Origin: JAXMCK01 sp046349395
GTDB taxonomy: Bacteria > Pseudomonadota > Alphaproteobacteria > Geminicoccales > Geminicoccaceae
Direction: 5' to 3'
Assembly (NCBI GenBank): GCA_046349395.1
Contig: JAXMCK010000007.1
Span: 372,001 to 436,000, forward strand
DNA: 64,000 nt
Shown: positions 48,455-56,783 of the stretch, in pieces
How positions within the stretch are numbered: the stretch's first letter is position 1
Layout: the number at the start of each line of letters is the position of its first letter
Translations under genes and position numbers: made by a program
Notes under the pieces: generated by a model
Databases searched by the model: none
What the model saw: only the letters and a program-made list of their open reading frames with translations
Told to the model about the DNA's origin: nothing

Positions 48455-48874
48455 ATGTTCAAGGTTCTGCTTCCAGCCGCCATCCTGGCAACGGCACTGG
48501 CCTTCCCGGCCCAGACGGTGAGTTGGCCGATCGTCAAGCAGCCGCACGGTGGTTGCGCCATCTCCAACCCCGACCACAGCTTCCGGCTGCTGCAGCGGGT
48601 GAACGGCAAGTTCGACCTCTCCGTGAAGGTTCCCGCCGCCGACGAGATGACCATCGTCTTCCCCGGCGGTGACCGCTTCGAGCATGTGCGCGCCGCCATG
48701 GATCCGAACTCGCCGAAGAAGCTGCGCGCCAACGATGTCGGCCGGGCGATCGCCGACGAGTTGTTCGGCTCGAAGTTCGTCGAGATCAACGCGGTAGGGT
48801 TCGACATCGGCCCGCTCGGCGCCAGCCGGACGGCCGTCGCCGACTGTGTGGCCTCGCCGGGCCTCACCTCGTAG
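48455..48874 (+). CDS. Small secreted protein, unknown function
   Basis: The 139-residue protein has a Sec signal (FKVLLPAAILATALAFPAQ) and two cysteines (34 and 131), one possible disulfide. A mid region (FDLSVKVPAADEMTIVFPGGDR) looks beta-rich. I do not recognise the family. ATG 48455 has AGGAG with eight-base spacing; a GTG at 48446 is in frame but overlaps that site. It lies alone between the NicO-like gene and the ATP-grasp gene, 156 nt after the former. Confidence 0.65.
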   Translation: MFKVLLPAAILATALAFPAQTVSWPIVKQPHGGCAISNPDHSFRLLQRVNGKFDLSVKVPAADEMTIVFPGGDRFEHVRAAMDPNSPKKLRANDVGRAIADELFGSKFVEINAVGFDIGPLGASRTAVADCVASPGLTS

Positions 48875-48959
48875 CGCTGCGGGTGGCGGTGGGCTCGCGA
48901 CGGAACTCTGCCCGTCGCGTACCTCGCTGCCCAGCTATTGGGCAGTTGCGTGCTGAGGC

Positions 48960-51560
48960 GTGGACAGGGCGACAAGCGTAAGGCAATTCCTGCCTGTGGA
49001 CCCCGCCCCCGCCATCGCCCGGCCCCGCACGACAGCCGCCGACGAGGATCAGCTCGCGGCGCTGCTCTCCGGCTACGGACAGGACGCCGGCCGCTACGAC
49101 GAGATGCTCGCACCGGACGGCAGCCTGCGTCCGCATTGGCGTAGCTTCGTCGAAGGCTTTGCCGCACTCGGTCCCGAAGGCCGCGAGGCGGCGGCCGACA
49201 GCACCAAGCGCAGCCTGCGCGAGAGCGGCATCGCCTTCAACGTCTATGCCGATCCCGAGGATCGCGCCCACGCTTGGCGCCTGGACCTGCTTCCCGTCCT
49301 CGTCACCCTCGCCGAATGGCGGACCGTCGAAGCCGGCCTGAAGCAGCGGGCACGGCTCGTGTCCGCGGTGCTCCAGGACGTCTATGGCGAGGCGCGCCTG
49401 CTTCGGCAGGGCCTCCTGCCTCCGGCCCTCGTCTTCTCCGGCAACGAGTTCCTCCGTCCCCTCGCCCGCCGCGACGGACACACCGCCCCGCTCCTCACAC
49501 TCTACGCCTGCGACATCGCCCGCACGGCAAATGGAAGCTGGGTGGTTCTGGCGGACCAAAGCGATACGGGCGTGGGCAACGGCTACGTGCTCGCCGGCCG
49601 CGTCGCCTTGAGCCATGGCCTCGCCGACCTCTTCCACCTCAGCCACGCCCGCCGCCTCGCCGGCTACTACGTCCAGGTGCAGGAGGCGCTGGCCCAGCAG
49701 GCGTCGCGGGCCGACGGCCGCTCGGTGATGATGAGCCCGGGGCCGGACAACCCGTCTTACTTCAGCCACGCCTATCTCGCGCGCTACCTCGGCTACACGC
49801 TCTGCGAGGCGGACGATCTCACGGTCCGGGACAATCAGGTCTATCTCAAGACCCTGGACGGCCTGCAGCGGGTCGATCTCATCCTGCGCAAGCTGGCCGG
49901 CCGCGGCACCGATCCGCTCCACCTTCCGGGCGGCGGGACGCTGGGGGTGGCGGGCCTGGTCCAGGCGATCCGCGCCGGCCGTGTCGCGATCGCCAACGGC
50001 CTCGGCAGCGGCCTCGCCCAGCACCGGGCACTGGCCCCCTTCAGCCGCGAGCTCTGCCGCCACGTGCTCGGCGAGGATCTGGCCCTGCCCGACGCCGAGG
50101 CCTGGTGGATGGGTGATGCCCGCCAGCGCGACGCCGCCGTGGCGCGCCTTCGCGAGGTCGAGATCGGACCGGTGATGGCCCGCAACGACCCTGGCGAGGT
50201 GACACCCCGCCTCGTCGGCGCCTCCCTCACCGGACCCGCCAGAGCGCGCTTCCTCGAACGCCTGGAGCGCGAAGGGCCGCGCCTCGTGGCGCAGATGCCG
50301 GTCCAGCTCGCCACCACACCCGCCTACGAGAGCGGTCTTCTCCGCCCCGTGCCCTGGGCGGTCCGCACCTACGTCGCCCGCGTCGGCGACGACTGGGCGG
50401 TGCTGCCGGGCGGGCTCGTCCGTATGGCCGGTGCCGGCTCCGCCGCCGCCCTGCCCAACGGTTTCGGCAGCAAGGACCTCTGGGTCACGGACGAGACGCC
50501 CGAGGCCTCGATCACGAGCATCCTGCGCACCACCATGCAGGAGGTGCGCCTCCGTCGCGCCGGCCGCGATCTCCTGAGCCGTACCGCCGATAATCTCTTC
50601 TGGCTCGGCCGCTATGCCGAGCGTGCCGAAGGCTCGATGCGCCTGCTGCGCTCGATCCTGGTCCGCCTGCTCGAGGACCGGATGCCCGAGGCGACGCCGG
50701 TCCTGCTCCGCCGCCTGCTCGACATCGAGCTGCATCGCGACGAGCGGGAGCTCGACTCCTCACGGCTCGACGAGCTGGTCCGGATCCACATGCTGGAGCC
50801 CGACCGCGCCTACGGCCTGCGCGAGAGCCTCGACCACGTCCACCGCACCGCCACGCTGGTCCGCGACCAGATCAATCACGACGCCTGGAGGATGCTGAAC
50901 GCCCTGCACATCGATCGCCGCTGGCGCCAGCCCCGCCGCCCGCTGGTCGCCGGACCCGCCATCGAGCTGCTGGACGAGGGCATCCGCGTCCTCAACGCGT
51001 TCAGCGGCACCGAAGCCGAGAACATGACACGCAACTTCGCGTGGCGCTTCCTCGGCATGGGCCGCCGGCTGGAGCGCGCCGCCCATCTCGTGGATCTCGT
51101 CCACGGCCTCGTTCTCGACAGCGCCGATCCCGAGGCGGACGGTAGCCTGCGCCTCCTCCTGGAGCTTGGCGACAGCTTCATGACGTACCGGTCGCGCTAC
51201 GTCATGACCCCGCTGGTGGCGCCGGTCCTGGACCTCCTGTTGCTCGACGAGACGAACCCGCGGTCGCTCGCCTTCCAGCTCATGGAACTGGAGGGACATC
51301 TCCGGCATCTGCCGGGCGAAGGCCCGCACCGCTCGCAGGAGCAACGCGTCGTGCTGCGGCTCCTCACCGACATCCGCCTCGCCGATCTGGACGATCTCTC
51401 CAAGCGCGACGAGGAGGGCAATCTGCCCAGTCTGCAGGCGCTGCTCGACCATCTCCGGGCCGGGCTCCCCGAAGTCTCCAACCTGATCGCGACGAGCCAC
51501 TTCGCCCATGCCGAGACGCCCGTCGTGACGCTGGCCGCGCTGCGGCGGGAGACGCCGTGA
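48960..51560 (+). CDS. Circularly permuted ATP-grasp fused to alpha-E (DUF403) domain
   Basis: The 866-residue protein joins a circularly permuted ATP-grasp type 2 domain (about 90-480) and an all-helical alpha-E domain (about 545-850). The ATP-grasp part shows VFSGNEFLRPL, VLADQSDTGVGNGYVL and GPDNPSYFSHAYLARYLG. The alpha-E part starts at LSRTADNLFWLGRYAERAEG, its hallmark. This pair is a predicted amide-bond ligase module. Start is GTG 48960. The next gene, a transglutaminase, overlaps the stop as GTGA. It belongs with the transglutaminase-DUF2126 gene at 38625. Confidence 0.92.
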   Translation: MDRATSVRQFLPVDPAPAIARPRTTAADEDQLAALLSGYGQDAGRYDEMLAPDGSLRPHWRSFVEGFAALGPEGREAAADSTKRSLRESGIAFNVYADPEDRAHAWRLDLLPVLVTLAEWRTVEAGLKQRARLVSAVLQDVYGEARLLRQGLLPPALVFSGNEFLRPLARRDGHTAPLLTLYACDIARTANGSWVVLADQSDTGVGNGYVLAGRVALSHGLADLFHLSHARRLAGYYVQVQEALAQQASRADGRSVMMSPGPDNPSYFSHAYLARYLGYTLCEADDLTVRDNQVYLKTLDGLQRVDLILRKLAGRGTDPLHLPGGGTLGVAGLVQAIRAGRVAIANGLGSGLAQHRALAPFSRELCRHVLGEDLALPDAEAWWMGDARQRDAAVARLREVEIGPVMARNDPGEVTPRLVGASLTGPARARFLERLEREGPRLVAQMPVQLATTPAYESGLLRPVPWAVRTYVARVGDDWAVLPGGLVRMAGAGSAAALPNGFGSKDLWVTDETPEASITSILRTTMQEVRLRRAGRDLLSRTADNLFWLGRYAERAEGSMRLLRSILVRLLEDRMPEATPVLLRRLLDIELHRDERELDSSRLDELVRIHMLEPDRAYGLRESLDHVHRTATLVRDQINHDAWRMLNALHIDRRWRQPRRPLVAGPAIELLDEGIRVLNAFSGTEAENMTRNFAWRFLGMGRRLERAAHLVDLVHGLVLDSADPEADGSLRLLLELGDSFMTYRSRYVMTPLVAPVLDLLLLDETNPRSLAFQLMELEGHLRHLPGEGPHRSQEQRVVLRLLTDIRLADLDDLSKRDEEGNLPSLQALLDHLRAGLPEVSNLIATSHFAHAETPVVTLAALRRETP

Positions 51561-52438
51561 TCTACGAGGTGAGCCACCGGACGACCTACACCTACAGCGT
51601 GCCGGTCTCGATCTCCCACCACCTGCTGCACCTGACCCCCCGCAACTGCCTGCACCAGAACTGCGGCGAGGCGGCACTCGAGGTCACACCCGCGCCCACC
51701 GTGCGCGACCAGGACCGTGACTATTTCGGGAACCCCGTCACCTTCCTCACCGTCCAGCAGCCCCATCGCGAGCTTCTGCTGCACACGCTGAGCATCGTCG
51801 ACGTCCACCACCGGCCGGTACCCGAGCTTCACGCCACCGCCACCTGGGAGGCGGTCCGCGATCGCGTGGCGCTGGCCGCCGACTCGGACGATCTGGAGGC
51901 CCTGGAGTTCACCTTCGCCTCGGAGGCGGCCCCATTCCTGGCGGAGGCCGCAGACTACGCCGCTCCATCGTTCCCGCCCGGGCGACCGTTCCTCGCCGGT
52001 GCTCGCGACCTGATCTCCCGCATCCACCGCGAATTCCGCTACGACACCAAGGCGACCGACGTGGCGACCACGGTCGCCGAGGCCTTGGCGATGCGCCGGG
52101 GCGTCTGCCAGGACTTCGCCCATGTCGGGCTCTCCTGCCTGCGGTCGCTGGGCCTGCCCGCACGCTATGTCAGCGGCTACCTCCTGACCCGCCCCGCCGA
52201 CGGCAAGGAGAAGCTGATCGGTGCCGACGCGTCGCATGCCTGGCTCGCGGTGTATGTGCCAGAAGTGGGATGGGTCGACCTCGATCCGACCAACGACCTC
52301 GTCGTGTCGGATGAGCACATTACGCTCGCTTGGGGACGCGACTACGCCGATGTTAGCCCGGTGAGCGGTGTCATGTTCGGTGGTGGTGAGCATAGGGTAG
52401 CGGTGGCCGTCGACGTCACCGCGATCGGACCGAGATGA
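51557..52438 (+). CDS. Transglutaminase-like cysteine protease family protein
   Basis: The 293-residue protein has an N-terminal bacterial transglutaminase-like N domain (MIYEVSHRTTYTY) and the core with Cys184 (MRRGVCQDFAH), His228 (ASHAWLAVYV) and Asp243 (DLDPTND). GTG start overlaps the ATP-grasp/alpha-E stop. In related gene sets this enzyme is thought to cleave or transfer the amide-linked peptide made by the ligase. It is probably cytoplasmic because no signal is seen. Confidence 0.93.
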   Translation: MIYEVSHRTTYTYSVPVSISHHLLHLTPRNCLHQNCGEAALEVTPAPTVRDQDRDYFGNPVTFLTVQQPHRELLLHTLSIVDVHHRPVPELHATATWEAVRDRVALAADSDDLEALEFTFASEAAPFLAEAADYAAPSFPPGRPFLAGARDLISRIHREFRYDTKATDVATTVAEALAMRRGVCQDFAHVGLSCLRSLGLPARYVSGYLLTRPADGKEKLIGADASHAWLAVYVPEVGWVDLDPTNDLVVSDEHITLAWGRDYADVSPVSGVMFGGGEHRVAVAVDVTAIGPR

Positions 52439-52502
52439 GGTCCGCTGCGAGGTAAGTCGTGACCTTGATCGTGCTGCCGCCGCGTCCTCCGGAGCGATCG
52501 GC

Positions 52503-55184
52503 ATGAGCGTCCACAGCCTGCGCCACCTCGTCGACCCCAAGGCCATCGTGTGGATCGGTCCCGACGGCCCGGCCCCCGACTGGGCGATGCAGGTCGAGAC
52601 CAACCTGTTCAACTCGGGCTTCGCCGGGCGGGTACTGGCGATCGGGAGCATCGGGCCGGCCCCGGAGCATGCGCGGCGGGCGGACCCCGGTGCGCTCGAC
52701 TGCGGTCCGTTCCTCGCTGTCGTCTGTCTGCCGCAGCCGGACCCGATCACGCTCCTGGAACAGCTGGCGGAAGCCTCCTGCCGCGCCATGGTCCTCGTCG
52801 GCGGCCCTCTGAGCCAGGCGAGCATCAGCCCGGAGCGCGCAGCGGCACTCGTGGCCGCCGGCCGGCAGCGGGACATCCGAATCATCGGCCCCGACAGGAT
52901 CGGGGTCGTCGTGCCCGGCAAGGGGCTCAACGCCGGCGCTCTCGTGCAGATGCCGGCGGCAGGCGACATCGCCTTCGTCACCCAGTCCGACACGATCGCG
53001 ACCGCCATGGTCGACTGGGCCATCGACCACCGCGTCGGCTTTTCAAAGCTGGTCTCCCTCGGCGACAGCTGCGACGTCGAGGTCGGCGACGTTCTGGATT
53101 ATCTCGGTATCGACCTCGGCACCCGCGCCGTCCTGCTCTACCTCGAAGGCATCGCCGACCCGCGCCGGTTCGTCTCGGCCGCCCGCTCGACCTCCCGGGC
53201 CAAGCCCATCATCGTCGTCAAGGCCGGCCGCGACACCGGCCGCGAGAACGCCCTCGTCGACGAGGACGCGGTCTACGAGGCGGCCCTGAAACGGGCCGGC
53301 GTGCTCCGCTATCGCACCATCCAGGATCTTTTCCGCGGTGCCGAATCGCTGGCCGCGGGCCTTGCGAAGGGAGGTGCGAGCGTCCGCGAGGGCCGGCTCG
53401 CCATCATCTCGAACGGACGCGGTACGGCGACCATGGCGGTCGATGCACTGCGTCGCGGCGGCGGCCATTTGGCCGAACTCGACGAGACCGCGCGTGCTGC
53501 GCTGGCCGCCTGCCTGCCCCTGACCGTCGCCGCCACCAATCCCCTCGATCTCGGGTTCGAGGCGACGGCCGACATCTACGCGGACTCGATCAAGGCGCTC
53601 AGCAAGGCCGCCTGCGCGGACGGTCTGCTCGTCATCCACAGCCCCGCCGCCGGTGTGGACGGGCTGAACGTGGCGCACCGGCTGATCGACATCGTCGGCA
53701 AGCAGCCGCGATCGATGCCGCGCCGCCCCATCCTGGCGGCATGGCCAGGCGCCCACATGGCCCGCGTCGCGAGGCGGGCGCTGACCTCGAAGCTGGTCCC
53801 GACCTACGAGACACCGGAAGCCGCCGTCCAAGCCTTCCTGAACCGCGTGACCTACGAGCGTCGGCAGGCGCTGCTGTCTCAGATTCCGTCTTCGCAACCG
53901 ACCGATTTCGCCTTCGACCGCGAGCGCGCGACGACCGTCATCGAGGCGGCACTCGCCGCCGGCCGGCGGCAGCTGAGCGAGCCCGAGGCGCTCGACGTCC
54001 TGGCCGCCTACGGCATCGCGTCGGCGCCGGCCCGCCTCGCCCGGGACGTCGAGGGGGCGGTCGAGGGTGCGGCCGAGATCGACTTCCCGGTGGCCCTGAA
54101 GCTCGTCGTTCCGGGCGTGACCCAGAAACGCCGCATCGGTGCGGTCGCACTCGACGTCAAGGACCCGGCCGATCTCCGCCGCCGCGCGGAGCGGATGCGG
54201 CTGCGGCTCGATTCGATGGTCCCTGGCAGCGCCATCGAGGGCTACCTCGTCCAGAAGGTCGTGCGCGGCGTGAACATGACCGAACTCGTCGTCGGCTTCG
54301 ACGTCGACCCGAGCTTCGGCCCCGTCATCTTCGTCGGGCAGAGTGGCGAGGGCGACGCTCTGGTGGATGCCGGCTATGCCCTGCCGCCGCTCAACGCCGA
54401 TCTGGCCCGGTCCCTCCTCGAGGACTCGGGCGCTGGCAGGGCAGCCCTGGCCAGGGAAGAGAGTTTGAGCCCGCACCGGGCGGGACTGGTCGACGTGCTG
54501 CGCCGGCTCTCGCAGCTGACCCTCGACCAGCCGGCACTGCAGCGCCTCATCATCGAGCCCCTGCTCGCCTTGCCGGACGGCACGATCGCCATCGACGCCG
54601 AGGCGTCGATCGCCCCCTGGCCGGCGGACCGGCATCCGTCGAGCCGCTTCGCCGTCCATCCCTACCCCAAGGAACTGGAAGAGGAGGTCGTGCTCAAGGA
54701 CGGGCGCCGCCTCCTGATGCGGCCGATCCGGCCCGAGGACGCCGAGCCGCTGCAGCGGTTCTTTTCCCATCTCGACCCGGAGGACCTGCGCCGGCGCTTC
54801 CTGGCGCCGATGAAGGAGGTGTCGGACGCGCTGGCGGCGCGCCTCTCGCAGATCGACTACGACCGCGAGATGTGTGTCCTGATCGTCGACCCCACGAAAC
54901 CGGACGAGATCTGGGCCGGGGCACGCGTCGCCATGGAGCCCGACGGGCAGAGTGCGGAGTTCTCGGTCACGGTCCGGACCGACAGGCAGGGATTGGGCCT
55001 CGGCCACCGCGCATTGGGTCGCGTACTGGACTATGCGCGCGAGCGAGGTGTCCGAGAAGTGTGGGGCAGCGTGCTGCATGACAACAAGGGCATGCTCGGT
55101 CTCGCCCGCCGCCTGGGATTCGTCTCGCACATCGATCCGGACGACGCGGCCCTGGTGAAGTCCGTCATCCGCTTCGACAGTTGA
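52503..55184 (+). CDS. Pat/PatZ-like GNAT acetyltransferase with acyl-CoA-synthetase (NDP-forming) domains
   Basis: The 893-residue protein has a CoA-binding region (1-130), two succinyl-CoA-ligase-like domains (about 150-460), an ATP-grasp region (about 480-690) and a C-terminal GNAT domain (about 735-893). The GNAT acetyl-CoA motif RQGLGLG and an upstream Glu (SAEFSVTV) are intact. In the ATP-grasp region the usual HKxD motif is replaced (VTQKRRIG) and the NPLL metal-site motif reads EPLL, suggesting loss of synthetase chemistry, as in lysine acetyltransferases Pat/PatZ. It would acetylate proteins such as acetyl-CoA synthetase. ATG 52503 follows a clear gap after the transglutaminase gene. 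Confidence 0.9.
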   Translation: MSVHSLRHLVDPKAIVWIGPDGPAPDWAMQVETNLFNSGFAGRVLAIGSIGPAPEHARRADPGALDCGPFLAVVCLPQPDPITLLEQLAEASCRAMVLVGGPLSQASISPERAAALVAAGRQRDIRIIGPDRIGVVVPGKGLNAGALVQMPAAGDIAFVTQSDTIATAMVDWAIDHRVGFSKLVSLGDSCDVEVGDVLDYLGIDLGTRAVLLYLEGIADPRRFVSAARSTSRAKPIIVVKAGRDTGRENALVDEDAVYEAALKRAGVLRYRTIQDLFRGAESLAAGLAKGGASVREGRLAIISNGRGTATMAVDALRRGGGHLAELDETARAALAACLPLTVAATNPLDLGFEATADIYADSIKALSKAACADGLLVIHSPAAGVDGLNVAHRLIDIVGKQPRSMPRRPILAAWPGAHMARVARRALTSKLVPTYETPEAAVQAFLNRVTYERRQALLSQIPSSQPTDFAFDRERATTVIEAALAAGRRQLSEPEALDVLAAYGIASAPARLARDVEGAVEGAAEIDFPVALKLVVPGVTQKRRIGAVALDVKDPADLRRRAERMRLRLDSMVPGSAIEGYLVQKVVRGVNMTELVVGFDVDPSFGPVIFVGQSGEGDALVDAGYALPPLNADLARSLLEDSGAGRAALAREESLSPHRAGLVDVLRRLSQLTLDQPALQRLIIEPLLALPDGTIAIDAEASIAPWPADRHPSSRFAVHPYPKELEEEVVLKDGRRLLMRPIRPEDAEPLQRFFSHLDPEDLRRRFLAPMKEVSDALAARLSQIDYDREMCVLIVDPTKPDEIWAGARVAMEPDGQSAEFSVTVRTDRQGLGLGHRALGRVLDYARERGVREVWGSVLHDNKGMLGLARRLGFVSHIDPDDAALVKSVIRFDS

Positions 55185-55265
55185 GCGACAATCGCGCGCA
55201 GCTTGCGTAATGCGCGATAGCATGCGACATGATCGCCTAATGGTAGAAACTTTGGAGTCCATACG

Positions 55266-55838
55266 ATGCGATCCGACGGCATAGATTCTGCCGTCCGCTC
55301 TCCGCGTTCCTCGCGCGGGGACGGGTTCAGCCGCCGCAAGCTGGTTGCGGCCTTCGCAGCCCTGCCGGTCATCGGGGCCGTGGATCTCTCGCCGGGACTC
55401 GGTAAGGCCGCCGCGACCCCCGAAGTGGTGATAATCGGCGCCGGCCCCCTCGCCGAGGCGGCAGCCAGCAGCCTCGCCGGCATCGGACTCCAGGCCAAGC
55501 TCTACACCGCAACCGGCGCCGATACCGCCGACGCGACCGCCCTGCATTGGTTGGGCGCCCCGCTGGCGCTGCCCGACGGCTTTTCCGGCGCAACGGTGAG
55601 CGCCCGGCGCACGGCGTTCCGCCCGCCGGTCTCGCCCGGAAACACGCTGCTGCGTGTCAGGCCCAGCGGTGCGGGCTACCTGCTGCAGTTCCGTGCCGAC
55701 GACGGCGCCACGGTATTCGTGCGGGCCGACCTGCTCGCGCTTGCGCTGTCGCCGGCGGCGATGCGCATTGTGCAGTTCGACATTCCGCTGCCTCCCGCGC
55801 TGACGAAGGCGGTGCGTGCCACCGCAGCGGAGATCTGA
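55266..55838 (+). CDS. Tat-exported, apparently truncated FAD-dependent oxidoreductase
   Basis: The 190-residue protein has a Tat signal (SRRKLVAAFAALPVIG, residues 22-37) and then a single Rossmann start VVIIGAGPLAEAAAS, where the third Gly of GxGxxG is Ala. The C-terminal stretch SPAAMRIVQFDIPLPPAL resembles the segment before the substrate domain of flavin amine oxidases. The rest of such an enzyme (normally over 400 residues) is missing, so it may be an internally deleted remnant or a small cofactor-binding protein. A weak palindrome-rich gap of 81 nt precedes it. Function is not assignable. Confidence 0.6.
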   Translation: MRSDGIDSAVRSPRSSRGDGFSRRKLVAAFAALPVIGAVDLSPGLGKAAATPEVVIIGAGPLAEAAASSLAGIGLQAKLYTATGADTADATALHWLGAPLALPDGFSGATVSARRTAFRPPVSPGNTLLRVRPSGAGYLLQFRADDGATVFVRADLLALALSPAAMRIVQFDIPLPPALTKAVRATAAEI

Positions 55839-55850
55839 GGGCGGCAGCGC

Positions 55851-56294
55851 CTAACCCGAAGGAGCCTGCTCCTTCGGGAACCGCTGGCTGATCCGCCGGA
55901 ACAACTGGTCGCGCAGCGCCCGATAGGCATCGAGCCGCTGCTCGCGCGAGCCTTCGACGACGCTCGGGTCCGGCATGTGCCAGAACTCCAGCTCGCAGTG
56001 CGAGGTCCGTGTCAGCTCGACGGCCCGGTGCTGCGCCTCGGGCGAGAGCGAGATCACGAGATCGAAATACTCGTCCTCGAGCTGGTCGAAGGTCTTGGGC
56101 CGGTGCCGGGTGAGATCGATCCCGATCTCGTCCAGCACCTCGGCCGCCATCGGATCGGCCTCGCCCGGCCGCACGCCGGCACTCTGTACGTAGATCCGCT
56201 TGCCGTGCAGGAACTTCAGGATGGCCTCGGCCATCGGCGAGCGGATCATGTTCTGCGTGCAGGCGAACAGCACGCTGGCGGGCAGGTCGTGCAC
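55851..56294 (-). CDS. Low-molecular-weight protein tyrosine phosphatase/ArsC-like protein
   Basis: The 147-residue protein has the P-loop C-x5-R-S (Cys12, Arg18 in ACTQNMIRS) and the C-terminal DP acid (HMPDPSVVEG) of the LMW phosphatase/arsenate reductase fold. Start is GTG 56294. It is the last gene of the housekeeping block that runs murA to here on the minus strand, 12 nt after UPF0262. This position next to UPF0262 is common in alphaproteobacteria. The 3' end overlaps a hairpin. Confidence 0.92.
   Translation of the reverse strand: MHDLPASVLFACTQNMIRSPMAEAILKFLHGKRIYVQSAGVRPGEADPMAAEVLDEIGIDLTRHRPKTFDQLEDEYFDLVISLSPEAQHRAVELTRTSHCELEFWHMPDPSVVEGSREQRLDAYRALRDQLFRRISQRFPKEQAPSG
55855..55878. 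terminator. 11-bp hairpin between convergent genes
   Basis: CCCGAAGGAGC and GCTCCTTCGGG are separated by two bases. The hairpin covers the last codons of the phosphatase gene and lies 17 nt after the stop of the plus-strand gene. It is placed to act as a bidirectional transcription end, but no T-tract follows on either strand. Confidence 0.5.
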
Positions 56295-56306
56295 GGCACC
56301 CGCCGC

Positions 56307-56783
56307 CTATCCCCGGATGTGCAGCACGCAGATCAGGGTGAAGAGGCGGCGTGCCGTGTCGCGATCAAGCTCCAGCTTGCCGCTGACGGCATCGCGCAGC
56401 AGTTCGGCACCCTCGTCGTGCAGACCGCGCCGCGCCATGTCGATGGCCTCGATCCGGTTCGGCGTGGCGCCGCGGATGGCCTGGAAGTAACTTTCGCAGA
56501 TCAGGAAATAGTCCTTCACCACGCGCCGCAACGAGCGCGTGGAGATCACGACCTCACCGCGCTCGTCGCCCTGCGGATTGCCGCAGTCGAGGACGAGGTT
56601 GTTCTCGCGCAGGCTGAGAAGGACGGTGTAGGGCCCCTCGAACCCGTCGACGATCCGGAAGCTGTTGTTCTCCAGGAGGTCGAACACGGCGACGTTGCGC
56701 TCGTGCTCGATCTCGGGCGTCCAGCGGACGATGCTCTTCTCGTCGAGCTTGATGTCGACGATGCGGTCCTTCTTCTCGCTCAT
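56307..56783 (-). CDS. UPF0262 family protein
   Basis: The 158-residue protein matches the alphaproteobacterial UPF0262 family throughout (IVDIKLDEKSIVRWTPEIEH at the start, SLRRVVKDYFLICESYFQAI in the middle). The function of the family is unknown. Its ATG overlaps the hisD stop as ATGA and the phosphatase gene follows after 12 nt. Conserved gene order across the order suggests a housekeeping role. Confidence 0.93.
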   Translation of the reverse strand: MSEKKDRIVDIKLDEKSIVRWTPEIEHERNVAVFDLLENNSFRIVDGFEGPYTVLLSLRENNLVLDCGNPQGDERGEVVISTRSLRRVVKDYFLICESYFQAIRGATPNRIEAIDMARRGLHDEGAELLRDAVSGKLELDRDTARRLFTLICVLHIRG

